DNA of 64,000 nt from Bizionia sp. M204 (lineage in GTDB: Bacteria > Bacteroidota > Bacteroidia > Flavobacteriales > Flavobacteriaceae): assembly GCF_023205095.1 (NCBI RefSeq), contig NZ_CP046242.1, positions 2,407,001 through 2,471,000 of the forward strand. Reading direction: 5' to 3'. The notes beneath the pieces were generated by a model, which ran no database searches, had not been told where the DNA came from, and saw nothing but the letters and a program-made list of their open reading frames with translations. Every line of letters begins with the position of its first letter. Position 1 is the first letter of the stretch. The position numbers and the translations under genes were made by a program. Shown in pieces: positions 42,422 through 52,198 of the stretch.

Positions 42422-44485
42422 ATGAAAAAAATTTACTTTTTATTATTAACGGTTTTAATGACGATGACTTCTTTTGGTCAAGTCTTTATTACTGAACTTG
42501 CAGATCCAAATGATAATGCGGATGCTCGTTATATTGAGTTATATAATGCGGGTGCAACCGCTGTTGATTTAAGCACTTGGCGAATAGACAAATATACAAA
42601 TGCTAGTGCAACGGTATCTCAAACATTAGCTTTAACTGGTACAATTCCAGCTGGTGGTTTTTACATTATTGCTACAGGACCGGAAGACTCTGTATTTCTA
42701 GACACATATGGCTTTGCCCCTAACCAATGGGACCCAGCCTCTAACGATGTTGCAGGAAGTAATGGTGATGATAATTTAGAATTATATGATGGTGCAACAT
42801 TAGTTGACCAATTTGGTGTGCCTGGTGAAGATGGTACTGGAACATGTCACGAATTTGAAGATGGACGTGCAGAGAGAAAAGCATCTGTAACTTCAGGAAA
42901 TCCAACTTGGGATGAATCTGAATGGAATGTTTGGGCTGATAGTACAGTTTCTGGATGTACATCTCATGTAGGTACACCTCAAGATACTGTAAATTTCGAT
43001 CCGGGTAGCTGGATTGGTACTGCAACAGGCCCTTTAATTACTGTAGGTGCTGATGTAGCTGGATTAGACTATTTTGAAGGAAATGGTCCTTCTGCTGAAG
43101 ATTCTTTTAGTGTTGGTGGTGTTAACTTATCAACGGATATTACCGTAACTGCGCCTTCTAACTTTGAAGTGTCATTAACGTCTGGTAGTGGTTTTACAAC
43201 GTTTGTAACTGTTCCAACTGATGGTACTGGCGTTGCTGCGAGTACAATTGTTTATGTACGTTTAGCTAGTGGTTTAACCCCTGCTACGTATACAGGAAAC
43301 GCTACAGCTTCTGCAGTAGGAGCTTCAGACGGTGTTGTAGCTTTATCAGGAACTGTTTCAGCTGCTAATCCTTTAGTAACGGTAACGGCCTTTGTAAATG
43401 CACTTAATTACTCAGTAGGTTCTGGTCCTTCTAACGAAGATTCCTTTTCAGTTGAAGGTTTGTTTTTAACAAACGATATTGTAGTTACTGCGCCAACAAG
43501 CTTTGAAGTTTCGTTAACTTCTGGTAGTGGTTTTGCTTCTTCAGTTTCTATTACACCTGATGGTACAGGAGCAATAGCGAGTACAGATGTATTTGTTAGA
43601 CTTGCTGCTGGTTTACCTGTAAATAGCTATGCTGGTGATGTAACAGTTGCTTCCACTGGAACAACGGATCAAACCGTAGCATTATCTGGTAATGTCTTTG
43701 GTGCCGCTACAAATTCACTTGTTTTAACAGCAGTTTTTGATGGTCCTCTAGGTGGAGGAACTCCAAAAGGTGTTGAAATTTATGTTTTACAAAATGTTGC
43801 CGATTTAAGTTTATATGGCTTAGGCAGTGCTAATAATGGTGGTGGAACTGATGGACAAGAATTTACATTCCCAGCCGTTTCTGCGTCAGCTGGAGATTTT
43901 ATCTATGTAGCTTCTGAAGCTGTAGAGTTCGCTAATTTCTTTGGTTTTGCTCCTGATTATACAGCTTCTGGCCCAATGGGTATTAATGGTGATGATGCTG
44001 TGGAATTATTTGAAAACGGCGTTGTTATTGATACTTTTGGTGATATTAACGTTGATGGTACAGGCGAAGCTTGGGAATATACTGATGGCTGGGCTTACAG
44101 AGTATCAGATACGGGTCCTGATGGTGGTTTTGTAATTGCTAACTGGTCGTTTAGTGGTATTGATGCTTTAGATGGCGAAACAACGAATGCTGCCGCTGTT
44201 ACACCAGTGCCGGTTGGATCATACTCTAATACCTTATCAACAGATTCATTTACATCAACGACTTTCAATGTCTATCCAAACCCTTCAACAAATGGTTTTG
44301 TAAACATTTCAAGCCCGTCTGCTGAAGCTATTTCGGTAAACGTTTATGATGTATTAGGAAAGAACGTATTGAATCATACAATTTCAAATAACAGTCTTAA
44401 TGTATCGTCATTAAATTCTGGGTTGTATATTTTAAGAATAACTCAAAATGGAAATTCAGTTACTAAAAAATTAGTAATTAAATAA
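42422..44485 (+). CDS. lamin-tail-domain T9SS surface protein
   Basis: 687 residues from ATG 42422 (MKKIYFLLLTVLMTMTSFGQ signal peptide). A first lamin-tail domain begins directly after the signal (VFITELADPNDNADARYIEL, LSTWRIDKY), then two tandem repeats of about 113 residues (each with SFSV...VTAPSNFEVSLTSGSGF-type strands), a second lamin-tail-like domain (KGVEIYVLQNVADLSLYGLG, INGDDAVELFENG) and a C-terminal T9SS type A sorting domain ending TKKLVIK. Probably an adhesin or scaffold on the cell surface. Ends at a perfect hairpin terminator. Confidence 0.92.
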   Translation: MKKIYFLLLTVLMTMTSFGQVFITELADPNDNADARYIELYNAGATAVDLSTWRIDKYTNASATVSQTLALTGTIPAGGFYIIATGPEDSVFLDTYGFAPNQWDPASNDVAGSNGDDNLELYDGATLVDQFGVPGEDGTGTCHEFEDGRAERKASVTSGNPTWDESEWNVWADSTVSGCTSHVGTPQDTVNFDPGSWIGTATGPLITVGADVAGLDYFEGNGPSAEDSFSVGGVNLSTDITVTAPSNFEVSLTSGSGFTTFVTVPTDGTGVAASTIVYVRLASGLTPATYTGNATASAVGASDGVVALSGTVSAANPLVTVTAFVNALNYSVGSGPSNEDSFSVEGLFLTNDIVVTAPTSFEVSLTSGSGFASSVSITPDGTGAIASTDVFVRLAAGLPVNSYAGDVTVASTGTTDQTVALSGNVFGAATNSLVLTAVFDGPLGGGTPKGVEIYVLQNVADLSLYGLGSANNGGGTDGQEFTFPAVSASAGDFIYVASEAVEFANFFGFAPDYTASGPMGINGDDAVELFENGVVIDTFGDINVDGTGEAWEYTDGWAYRVSDTGPDGGFVIANWSFSGIDALDGETTNAAAVTPVPVGSYSNTLSTDSFTSTTFNVYPNPSTNGFVNISSPSAEAISVNVYDVLGKNVLNHTISNNSLNVSSLNSGLYILRITQNGNSVTKKLVIK
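43034..43708 (+). repeat. two tandem coding repeats in the lamin-tail protein
   Basis: Two in-frame units of about 339 nt, starting at 43034 and 43373, encode similar beta-sandwich modules with the shared elements GPS-EDSFSV, VTAP-FEVSLTSGSGF and ATYTG/NSYAG. The nucleotide sequences have diverged but align. Confidence 0.7.
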
Positions 44486-44506
44486 TCAACTCTATTTATA
44501 ATTTTT

Positions 44507-44532
44507 AAAGCGCTACCAATTGGTAGCGCTTT
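44507..44532 (+). terminator. perfect hairpin terminator after the lamin-tail gene
   Basis: A 26-nt perfect palindrome (AAAGCGCTACCA, centre AT, and its complement) is followed by more T residues, 22 nt past the stop. Confidence 0.8.
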
Positions 44533-44543
44533 TTTATTTTACA

Positions 44544-44551
44544 TACTTTTG
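44544..44551 (+). promoter_or_regulatory. -7 element (TACTTTTG) just before the LuxE-like start
   Basis: TACTTTTG ends 5 nt before the ATG at 44557, with TTG at 44520-44522. The start site should fall on or next to the ATG, implying a leaderless mRNA. Confidence 0.5.
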
Positions 44552-44556
44552 TTGTC

Positions 44557-45537
44557 ATGATACAACCGTCTGACATTTTTAACATTAATTCCGAACAAGC
44601 ATTCCAAAAACAGGCGCTTGAAGTTTTTAAATATCAGTTTGAAAACAATATCGTGTATCGTTCTTTTTGCGATTTGTTATATAAAAACCCGAGTGATATT
44701 CATCAATTCGAAGACATTCCATTCCTGCCAATTCAGTTTTTTAAGTCACATAATATTGTAAGCACAACCCATACAGTTCAAAAAATATTTACAAGTTCTG
44801 GAACTACGGGACAATCAACTAGCAAACACTTTGTAACCGACTTATCTGTATACGAACAGAGCTTTGAAACCGGTTTTGAAACCTTTTACGGTAACGTTGA
44901 AGACTATGTGGTTTTAGCCTTACTTCCGAGTTATTTGGAACGTGATGGCTCGTCATTAATATATATGGCAGATGCGTTAATAAAACAATCAAAACAGGTT
45001 GAAAGCGGTTTCTATTTAAACAATTTAGAGGCATTAAAAAATACCTTATTAAAATTAGAATCTCAAAACCGAAAGGTAATACTCATTGGTGTGTCCTTTG
45101 CGCTATTGGATTTGGTAGAATTTCATCAATTTCAATTGAAAAACACCATCGTTATGGAAACAGGTGGCATGAAAGGCAGACGCAAAGAATTGATTAGAAA
45201 TGAACTTCATGATATTTTAAAAGAAGGATTCGGTGTTCTTGAAATTCATAGTGAGTATGGTATGACCGAATTATTAAGTCAGGCTTATTCCAAAGGCCAT
45301 GGCATTTTTAATTGCCCACCATGGATGCGCGTTTTAACCCGTGATACAGAAGATGCCTTAACCATTCAAAAATCTGGTAAAACCGGCGGCTTAAATATAA
45401 TAGATTTAGCCAATATAAATTCCTGTGCATTCCTTGCAACACAAGATTTAGGAAAAATACACACAGATGGGTCTTTTGAAATTATTGGACGCTTTGATAA
45501 TTCAGATATTCGTGGATGTAATTTAATGGCTTTGTAA
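44557..45537 (+). CDS. LuxE/acyl-protein synthetase family protein
   Basis: 326 residues resembling the LuxE acyl-adenylating family: phosphate-binding loop FTSSGTTGQSTSKHF (about 88-102), VIVMETGGMKGRRKEL-type core (the visible part is METGGMKGRRKELIRNEL) and EIHSEYGMTELLSQAYSKG. LuxE activates a fatty acid and transfers it to LuxC; no luxC, luxA or luxB is nearby. In Bacteroidota such orphans probably load acyl groups in another pathway. Stands between two palindromic terminators. Confidence 0.85.
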   Translation: MIQPSDIFNINSEQAFQKQALEVFKYQFENNIVYRSFCDLLYKNPSDIHQFEDIPFLPIQFFKSHNIVSTTHTVQKIFTSSGTTGQSTSKHFVTDLSVYEQSFETGFETFYGNVEDYVVLALLPSYLERDGSSLIYMADALIKQSKQVESGFYLNNLEALKNTLLKLESQNRKVILIGVSFALLDLVEFHQFQLKNTIVMETGGMKGRRKELIRNELHDILKEGFGVLEIHSEYGMTELLSQAYSKGHGIFNCPPWMRVLTRDTEDALTIQKSGKTGGLNIIDLANINSCAFLATQDLGKIHTDGSFEIIGRFDNSDIRGCNLMAL

Positions 45538-45610
45538 GGAATTGACAATTATTACGACTAAACCTATACTATGAAAAAGATTAATTTTTTTTAGTTGGTT
45601 GATTAGAAAT

Positions 45611-45640
45611 GAAACGTCCCGAATTAATTCGGGACGTTTC
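45611..45640. terminator. bidirectional terminator between luxE-like gene and tyrS
   Basis: A 30-nt perfect palindrome: GAAACGTCCCGAATT at 45611-45625 and its exact complement at 45626-45640. It lies midway between convergent genes and can serve both. Confidence 0.8.
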
Positions 45641-45677
45641 TATTTATAACCTTTCTTATTTTATATCTGAACGAACA

Positions 45678-46985
45678 TTAGATTACCTTTAATATATAGG
45701 TATTTTTCTTTCCTTTATTAATAATGATGTATTGATTATTTATTAAATCATCATCTGAAAGCATATAGGTATCAGTAACTTTTTCCTTATTCACAGAAAT
45801 GGAATTTTCTTTTAGCGCACGCCTAGCTTCACCATTAGAAGCTAAAAAATTAGTGTGCGCTGCTAAAGCACCAATCATATCTAAACCTTTATCAAAATCT
45901 GTTCTAGTAATTTCTGCTAAAGGCACACCTTCAAAAACATCTAAAAATGTTTTTTCATCCAGGGTTTTTATATCAGCTTTAAACGATTTGCTAAATAAAA
46001 TATGAGAGGCCTTTTCCGCATTTTCAAAATCAGCTTTGGAATGTACAAAGGTCGTTACTTCTTCCGCTAAACGCTTTTGAAGCAATCGTAAATGTGGTGA
46101 TTCTTGATGATCTTTTATTAATTGTTCTATAGTTGCTCTATCTAAAAATGTAAAAATTTTGATATACTTTTCAGCATCTTCATCAGAGGTGTTTAGCCAG
46201 AATTGGTAGAATTTATAAACCGATGTTTTATCAGCATCTAACCAAATATTGCCACCTTCGCTTTTACCAAATTTTGAACCGTCTGCTTTAGTAATTAAAG
46301 GACAAGTCATGGCAAAGGCTTTGGCTTCTTCTCCAACATGCATACGTCTTACCAATTCGGTTCCGGTTGTAATATTTCCCCACTGATCACTTCCTCCCAT
46401 TTGAAGTAATACATTATGATTTTTATACAAGTAATAAAAATCGTAGCCCTGAATTAATTGATATGTAAACTCTGTAAATGACATGCCAACGTTGCCATCT
46501 TCCCCTGAAAAACGTTTTTTTACAGAGTCTTTGGACATCATGTAATTTACGGTAATACGTTTACCAACATCTCTAGCAAAATCAATGAATGAAAAATCTT
46601 TCATCCAATCGTAATTATTCACTAGAACTGGAGCGTTTTTCGCTTTGGAATCGAAATCTAAAAAACGTGACAATACGCCTTTAATTCCCGCAACATTTTT
46701 ACTTAACGCTTCTTCATCCAAAAGGTTACGCTCATCGCTTTTTCCTGAAGGATCACCAATCATTCCTGTAGCACCACCTACTAAAGCCATGGGCTTATGT
46801 CCCGCTTTTTCAAGGTGTACCAATAAAATAATAGGCACTAAACTACCAATATGAAGCGAATCTGAAGTTGGGTCGAAACCTATATAAGCGGTTGTCATTT
46901 CTTTAGAAAGTTGCTCTTCCGTTCCGGGCATGATATCATGTACCATTCCACGCCATCTTAAATCTTCAACAAATGCATTTGCCAT
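45678..46985 (-). CDS. tyrS: tyrosyl-tRNA synthetase
   Basis: 435 residues from MANAFVEDL (ATG 46985). Class I signatures: [11 protein letters not shown] (HIGH-like), [12 protein letters not shown], and KFGKS (KMSKS-like); a C-terminal S4-type RNA-binding region ([19 protein letters not shown]) completes it. It charges tRNA-Tyr. It is divergent from the epimerase gene; a TATCTTTG element at 47022-47015 is the probable promoter. Confidence 0.97.
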   Translation of the reverse strand: MANAFVEDLRWRGMVHDIMPGTEEQLSKEMTTAYIGFDPTSDSLHIGSLVPIILLVHLEKAGHKPMALVGGATGMIGDPSGKSDERNLLDEEALSKNVAGIKGVLSRFLDFDSKAKNAPVLVNNYDWMKDFSFIDFARDVGKRITVNYMMSKDSVKKRFSGEDGNVGMSFTEFTYQLIQGYDFYYLYKNHNVLLQMGGSDQWGNITTGTELVRRMHVGEEAKAFAMTCPLITKADGSKFGKSEGGNIWLDADKTSVYKFYQFWLNTSDEDAEKYIKIFTFLDRATIEQLIKDHQESPHLRLLQKRLAEEVTTFVHSKADFENAEKASHILFSKSFKADIKTLDEKTFLDVFEGVPLAEITRTDFDKGLDMIGALAAHTNFLASNGEARRALKENSISVNKEKVTDTYMLSDDDLINNQYIIINKGKKNTYILKVI

Positions 46986-47014
46986 TTTATATATCAATAA
47001 AAATTAAATAAGCG

Positions 47015-47022
47015 CAAAGATA
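47015..47022 (-). promoter_or_regulatory. -7 element (TATCTTTG) of tyrS
   Basis: TATCTTTGC on the minus strand, 29 nt before the tyrS ATG. Confidence 0.5.
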
Positions 47023-47075
47023 AAAATCAATACATAAACCATTGCGATTTCTGGATAATTCTTTACTTTGTATGT

Positions 47076-48083
47076 ATGATTTTAGTTACAGGAGGAACTG
47101 GTTTAGTCGGTTCGCATTTATTATATCGGTTAATAGCAGATAGCAAGGCTGTAAGAGCCATTTATAGAACCAAAGCAAAACAAGAAATTGTTAAACGTGT
47201 TTTTTCCTATTATACACAGGATTATGAATCGCTTTTCAATAAAATTGAATGGATAGAAGCTGATTTATTAGATATTCCACAACTTACAGAGGCCTTCAAG
47301 AACATAGAATATGTATACCATTGTGCGGCCATGGTGTCTTTTGCGCCTAATGATTACCACAAGCTTCGAAAAACAAATATTGAAGGAACGACTAATATCG
47401 TCAATTTATGCATTAGCCATCATGTAAAAAAATTGTGTTATGTGAGTAGTGTGGCCACTATTGGCGACTCTGAAAACAATAGACATGTGGATGAAGAGAC
47501 TAATTGGAATCAAGAAAAAGATAACAGTGTTTATGCAATAACTAAATATGGTGCCGAAATTGAAATTTGGCGTGGTACTCAAGAAGGCTTAGATGCGATT
47601 ATAGTGAATCCTGGTGTAATAATTGGCGCAGGTATTTGGAGTCATGGAAGTGGTGAACTTTTTAATCAGGTTTATGAAGGCCTTCCTTTCTACACCAAAG
47701 GTCATATTGCTTGTGTAACCGTCAATGATGTTGTTAACAGTATGGTTATGCTTTTAGAAAGCACTATTAAAAATGAGCGCTATATTTTAGTTGCCGAACA
47801 TATTCCTTACCAAACATTTTTAGCTACCATAGCCAAAACCCTTAATGTAAAACCACCTCATATTGAAGCAAAATCCTGGATGTTAAGCATAGCTTGGCGA
47901 TTGGATTGGTTTAAACATAAATTAACTGGAAAGCCTAGAAAACTCGTAAAACCAATGTTAAAATCTACATTAAACAAAACCGTTTATAATAACACTAAAA
48001 TAAAATCGCAATTAAATTTTCAATTTACCTCAATCAGTGATTATATAGAAAATGTGGCTTCACAATTTTTAAAAGAGCATTAA
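47076..48083 (+). CDS. NAD-dependent epimerase/dehydratase family protein
   Basis: 335 residues, extended SDR fold. NAD-binding VTGGTGLVGSHLL at the N-terminus, the Ser near CYVSSVATIG and catalytic YAITKYGAE (YxxxK) are in place. The C-terminus (AWRLDWFKHKLTGKPRKL) is hydrophobic and basic. The substrate cannot be read from the sequence; flavobacterial members are often called dihydroflavonol reductase-like. A TTTACTTTG element ends only 5 nt before the ATG. Ends 1 nt from the convergent DUF4296 gene. Confidence 0.88.
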   Translation: MILVTGGTGLVGSHLLYRLIADSKAVRAIYRTKAKQEIVKRVFSYYTQDYESLFNKIEWIEADLLDIPQLTEAFKNIEYVYHCAAMVSFAPNDYHKLRKTNIEGTTNIVNLCISHHVKKLCYVSSVATIGDSENNRHVDEETNWNQEKDNSVYAITKYGAEIEIWRGTQEGLDAIIVNPGVIIGAGIWSHGSGELFNQVYEGLPFYTKGHIACVTVNDVVNSMVMLLESTIKNERYILVAEHIPYQTFLATIAKTLNVKPPHIEAKSWMLSIAWRLDWFKHKLTGKPRKLVKPMLKSTLNKTVYNNTKIKSQLNFQFTSISDYIENVASQFLKEH

Positions 48084-48084
48084 A

Positions 48085-48522
48085 TTACTCTGTTTTTCTT
48101 GGCTTCCTCCTAATAGAGTCTCGCGTTATTTTTTTAGTATTCAATTGCTTAACATCAGATTTTTGGACAATGCTTTCCTCTATAACCTGCCTATATTTTG
48201 CTTTCAATTTATTTAAACTGTCTTCAACACTTTTTAAGATAGCTTCATATTCCTTTGTATTGTAAGAATAATATTTATTACTATTTAAAAATTGCAAACT
48301 ATCTATTTGATGCGTTTTATAAACGTAATCTTCAGGTGAAATACCATTATGCTCTAATGTTCTCTTATTAATCCCTTTAGCTGAAGATAATAAGGATAAA
48401 TCAACTAAAATGGCAACCATATCTTTTTTAGCAATTAAATTTTCCGGCTTTTTAGGCTTTCCAAACTGGGTGCAATTAACTACAAAAGCGGCTAAAAGAA
48501 TATATATTACAACTTTTTTCAT
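48085..48522 (-). CDS. DUF4296 lipoprotein
   Basis: 145 residues. Lipoprotein signal MKKVVIYILLAAFVVNC with Cys17, then the DUF4296 core: PENLIAKKDMVAILVDLSLL, SPEDYVYKTHQIDSLQF and the NSNKYYSYNTKEYEAIL segment. Function unknown; members occur across Flavobacteriia. Its start overlaps the dihydroorotase stop by 4 nt, so it is the last gene of a GT2-dihydroorotase-DUF4296 transcript. Confidence 0.9.
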   Translation of the reverse strand: MKKVVIYILLAAFVVNCTQFGKPKKPENLIAKKDMVAILVDLSLLSSAKGINKRTLEHNGISPEDYVYKTHQIDSLQFLNSNKYYSYNTKEYEAILKSVEDSLNKLKAKYRQVIEESIVQKSDVKQLNTKKITRDSIRRKPRKTE

Positions 48523-49868
48523 CTATTAAAAGTTAGGCGTTTGGCTGCTTTTTCCGTACTAAACTTGTTGTGCTCAAAAACCAAACTACCGTTTAAAATG
48601 GTGTGTGTTACGCGTGATTTGAAGGTAGCTCCTTCAAAAGGAGACCATTTGCATTTATATAAAATATTTTCTTTTTTTACCGTCCATGGGTTGTTGATAT
48701 CCACAATAACCATATCTGCAAAATAGCCTTCCTTAATATACCCCCTTTTTTCAACTTGAAAAAGAATAGCCGGATTATGACACATTTTTTCAACAATTTT
48801 AGGAACTGTTATTTTTCCCTGATGATGCATTTCCAACATGGCAACCAAAGCGTGTTGCACTAAAGGACCACCTGAAGGTGCTTGCGTATAAACATTGTTT
48901 TTTTCATCTAATGTATGCGGTGCATGATCTGTAGCAATAACGTCTATTCGCCCATCCAATAAAGCTTTCCAAAGTCCTTCACGGTCTTTATCCGTTTTTA
49001 CGGCAGGATTCCACTTAATATGCGTTCCTTTCTTATCGTAATCCGCATCACTAAACCATAAATGATGAATGCATACTTCCGAGGTAATTTTTTTATCCTT
49101 TAACGGAATTTTATTAGTAAATAAAGCCGTCTCTTTAGCAGTTGATAAGTGAAAAACATGCAGCCGTGCTCCTGTTTTTTTAGCCAACTCAATGGCTTTG
49201 GATGATGAAATATAACAGGCTTCTTCACTCCTAATTACAGGGTGACATTTTAACGGAATATCATCACCATACTTATCCGTATGTGTTTTTAAGTTGGCTT
49301 TTATTGTTTCTTCATCTTCACAGTGCACTGAAATAACCATATCTGTGCTTGAAAATATTTTTTCTAAAACTGCAGGATTATCCACCAACATATTTCCTGT
49401 TGAGGAACCTAAAAACAATTTTAAACCTGCTACCTCCTTCGGGTTTACCTTAAGAATTTCGTCTAAATTATCATTAGTTCCGCCAAACATAAACGAATAA
49501 TTAGCATGTGAGGTTTGCGCCGCAATAGCAAATTTTTCGTTGAGTTTTTCAATAGTTGTAGTCTGCGGATTGGTATTTGGCATTTCAATAAACGACGTTA
49601 TACCTCCAGCAATAGCAGCTTTAGATTCGCTGCCAATATCTCCTTTGTGTGTAAGTCCCGGCTCTCTAAAGTGGACCTGATCATCAATAACTCCAGGTAA
49701 AATATAATTTCCTTCGGCATCAATAACCTTAACATTTGAAGATTTTACGCTAATTAAAGGTGCAACCTCCTTAATAATATCATTCTCAATGTAGATATCA
49801 CCTTCCAAAATAGTACCTTCATTAACTATTTTGCCGTTCTTAATTAACAACGCTGTTGGTAAACTCAT
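48519..49868 (-). CDS. pyrC: dihydroorotase
   Basis: 449 residues, class I amidohydrolase of pyrimidine synthesis. Metal and substrate motifs: DDQVHFREPGLTHKGD near 63-78, MPNTNPQTTT, SVHCEDEETI, HVFHLSTAKE and ATDHAPH. The classical HxH pair at the first motif is QVH here: the first His is Gln, a form I know from Bacteroidota enzymes. Starts 2 nt after the glycosyltransferase stop and overlaps DUF4296 by 4 nt. Confidence 0.93.
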   Translation of the reverse strand: MSLPTALLIKNGKIVNEGTILEGDIYIENDIIKEVAPLISVKSSNVKVIDAEGNYILPGVIDDQVHFREPGLTHKGDIGSESKAAIAGGITSFIEMPNTNPQTTTIEKLNEKFAIAAQTSHANYSFMFGGTNDNLDEILKVNPKEVAGLKLFLGSSTGNMLVDNPAVLEKIFSSTDMVISVHCEDEETIKANLKTHTDKYGDDIPLKCHPVIRSEEACYISSSKAIELAKKTGARLHVFHLSTAKETALFTNKIPLKDKKITSEVCIHHLWFSDADYDKKGTHIKWNPAVKTDKDREGLWKALLDGRIDVIATDHAPHTLDEKNNVYTQAPSGGPLVQHALVAMLEMHHQGKITVPKIVEKMCHNPAILFQVEKRGYIKEGYFADMVIVDINNPWTVKKENILYKCKWSPFEGATFKSRVTHTILNGSLVFEHNKFSTEKAAKRLTFNR

Positions 49869-49870
49869 AT

Positions 49871-50596
49871 TTATTTTTTTCTAAAAAAACTGTTTATTTT
49901 CATACTTATAACGCCTAGAATAGCTTCCGAAATTATGCCTCCACTCATTTTAGATTTCCCTTTGGAACGGTCTGTAAAAATAACGGGGATTTCAATAATT
50001 TGAAAGTCTTTTAAATAGGCTTTGAACTTCATTTCAATTTGAAAAGCATAGCCCACAAATTTAATGCTGTTTAAATCTATGGTTTCTAAAACCTGACGTT
50101 TATAGCAAACGAAGCCTGCCGTGGTATCGTGTATTTTCATTCGGGTAATTAATCGCACATATTTGGATGCAAAATAAGATAGTAAAATTCTACTCATTGG
50201 CCAATTTACAACGTTAACACCTTTTACATACCTAGAGCCCACTGCTAAATCAGCATGCTGAATATGACAAGCATTATACAGGCGAATTAAGTCGTTTGGA
50301 TTATGAGAAAAATCGGCATCCATTTCAAAAACATAGGCATAATCACGTTCCAAACACCATTTAAATCCAGCAATATATGCGGTTCCAAGTCCCGTTTTTT
50401 CTTGACGTTGCAAGAGGTGTAAACGCTCCGGAAATTCTACTTGTAATTCTTTAACTTTTTCAGCTGTTAAATCGGGTGAACTATCATCAACTACCAAAAC
50501 ATGGAATACCTTTTCTTGCGAAAACACGGCCCTAATGATGGCTTCTATATTCTCAATTTCGTTAAAAGTAGGAATGATGACAATTGTGTCTGACAT
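49871..50596 (-). CDS. polyprenol-phosphate mannosyltransferase-like GT2
   Basis: 241 residues, soluble GT-A fold. VDDSSPDLTAEKV and FEMDADFSHNP (DxD-like metal site), and the C-terminal FTDRSKGKSKMSGGIISEAI match dolichol/polyprenol phosphate mannose synthases of the Dpm1 type. It should make a lipid-linked mannose donor for envelope glycans. First gene of the run with dihydroorotase, divergent from the DUF4271 gene. Confidence 0.92.
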   Translation of the reverse strand: MSDTIVIIPTFNEIENIEAIIRAVFSQEKVFHVLVVDDSSPDLTAEKVKELQVEFPERLHLLQRQEKTGLGTAYIAGFKWCLERDYAYVFEMDADFSHNPNDLIRLYNACHIQHADLAVGSRYVKGVNVVNWPMSRILLSYFASKYVRLITRMKIHDTTAGFVCYKRQVLETIDLNSIKFVGYAFQIEMKFKAYLKDFQIIEIPVIFTDRSKGKSKMSGGIISEAILGVISMKINSFFRKK

Positions 50597-50703
50597 TACA
50601 CGCTGTTATTTTTAGCAAATGTAAACTATTTAAAAGATACTTTTTTTTAAATATTCCTTAAAATATTAGACACAAGTAGAATAATTTATAATAATTTTAC
50701 AAC

Positions 50704-51351
50704 ATGCTTCGTAATGTTATTTCAAATGACTTGTATACCATTTTAATTGTTATTGGACTTATTCTAATAGCAGTTTGCAAGGTGCTTTTTGCCAAACGCT
50801 TTCAGGATTTTATTCTGGTTTTAGGAAACTCCAAATACCTTAAAATTTACGCTAAAGATCAAAAGTTTTTTGATGTTTTTGATGGTCTTCTGTTTTTAAA
50901 CTTTGTGTTAGCTATATCAATTTTTGGATTTATTAGTTATAATCATTTAACAACGGAATTAGAAATATCTAAATTACTCTTGTTAAAATTAACAGCTATT
51001 ATTGCCATTCTTATAGTTATGAAAACATTGTTAGAACGGCTTATAGGGAGTGTTTTTGAAATTGACTTTTTAATAGATAATTATTTGTTCCAAAAAATAA
51101 GTTATAAGAATTTTTTAGGCATTATTCTTATGCCATTAAATGCCATTATTATCTATGGTGTTTCCGTTTCTAATCCTATTATTTATAGTATTTGGGCAAT
51201 TATTGTACTCGTATTCGTCATTGGCATCATTACAACAGTTAAGACCTATCAAAATCTTATAAAACAGAACATGTTTTATTTTATTTTGTATCTTTGCGCT
51301 CTTGAAATCGCTCCTTACATTATTTTATATCAATTAGCTATAAAAAATTAA
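50704..51351 (+). CDS. DUF4271 membrane protein
   Basis: 215 residues with six membrane helices (for example LYTILIVIGLILIAVCKVLF and NAIIIYGVSVSNPIIYSIWA). The family is a flavobacterial membrane protein of unknown function usually encoded directly before hemD, as here with 24 nt between them. A heme-biosynthesis link is suggested by that context alone. Confidence 0.88.
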   Translation: MLRNVISNDLYTILIVIGLILIAVCKVLFAKRFQDFILVLGNSKYLKIYAKDQKFFDVFDGLLFLNFVLAISIFGFISYNHLTTELEISKLLLLKLTAIIAILIVMKTLLERLIGSVFEIDFLIDNYLFQKISYKNFLGIILMPLNAIIIYGVSVSNPIIYSIWAIIVLVFVIGIITTVKTYQNLIKQNMFYFILYLCALEIAPYIILYQLAIKN

Positions 51352-51375
51352 GGTTTCAAATTAAAGAAAAAGCCT

Positions 51376-52125
51376 ATGAAAGTGAAAACAATTTTAGTAT
51401 CTCAACCAGAACCTAAAATAGAAAATTCGCCATATTTTGATCTTCAGGAAAAGCAAAAAGTAAAAATTGACTTTAGACCATTTATACATGTAGAAGGGGT
51501 TGATGCCAAGGAGATTAGACAACAAAAGGTTGATTTATCTAAATACACAGCTATAATTTTAACGAGTAGAAACTCTGTAGATCATTTTTTTAGAGTCGCG
51601 GATGAAATGCGTTTTAAAGTTCCAGATAGCATGAAATATTTCTGTCAATCTGAAGCTGTTGCTTATTACCTTCAAAAATATGTGGTTTATAGAAAACGTA
51701 AAATTTATGTAGGAAAACGTAATTTTGCCGATTTATCACCATTAATAAAAAAATATAAAGGCGAATCCTTTTTACTACCAACAACTGATAAACTAAAACC
51801 TGAAGTTCCAGAAACACTAAATGCTTTAAATGTGGAATGGAAAGAAGCTGTTTTTTACAAAACGGTTATTAGTGATTTATCTGATTTAGCAAATGTCTAT
51901 TACGATATATTAGTGTTTTTTAGTCCTTCGGGAATTGAATCTTTATTTCATAATTTCCCAGACTTTAAACAAAACGAGACGCGTATAGCAGTTTTTGGAA
52001 GCACAACTATCAAAGCTGTTGAAGAACATGGTTTGCGTGTTGATATTGCTGCACCAACACCAGAAACACCTTCTATGACTATGGCTTTGGAAAAGTATAT
52101 AAAGGACGTTAATAAAAAGAAATAG
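51376..52125 (+). CDS. hemD: uroporphyrinogen-III synthase
   Basis: 249 residues. HemD proteins are poorly conserved, but the pattern is typical: TILVSQPEPKIENSPYFDL, AIILTSRNSVDHFFR, DILVFFSPSGIESLF and RIAVFGSTTIKAVEEHG. It closes the linear tetrapyrrole to uroporphyrinogen III in heme and siroheme synthesis. Follows DUF4271; a TATCTTTG element inside the end of that gene (51289-51296) could be an extra promoter. Strong terminator downstream. Confidence 0.92.
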   Translation: MKVKTILVSQPEPKIENSPYFDLQEKQKVKIDFRPFIHVEGVDAKEIRQQKVDLSKYTAIILTSRNSVDHFFRVADEMRFKVPDSMKYFCQSEAVAYYLQKYVVYRKRKIYVGKRNFADLSPLIKKYKGESFLLPTTDKLKPEVPETLNALNVEWKEAVFYKTVISDLSDLANVYYDILVFFSPSGIESLFHNFPDFKQNETRIAVFGSTTIKAVEEHGLRVDIAAPTPETPSMTMALEKYIKDVNKKK

Positions 52126-52144
52126 GTTTAAAAATAATCATAAA

Positions 52145-52180
52145 AAAAAGCCCAATTGAAATAAATCAATTGGGCTTTTT
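52145..52180. terminator. bidirectional terminator between hemD and a T9SS gene
   Basis: AAAAAGCCCAATTGA and TCAATTGGGCTTTTT form a 15-bp perfect stem with a 6-nt loop; T runs on both strands serve both convergent genes. Confidence 0.85.
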
Positions 52181-52198
52181 ATGTTTTAGAATTCTAGT

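Noticed and set aside
42741-43025. Minus-strand 94-codon ORF inside the lamin-tail gene
   Set aside because: Antisense shadow rich in His/Gln/Tyr, without start signals, inside a well-supported coding region.
44557-45537. Bioluminescence locus suggested by LuxE similarity
   Set aside because: No luxA, luxB, luxC or luxD homologue is present in the window.
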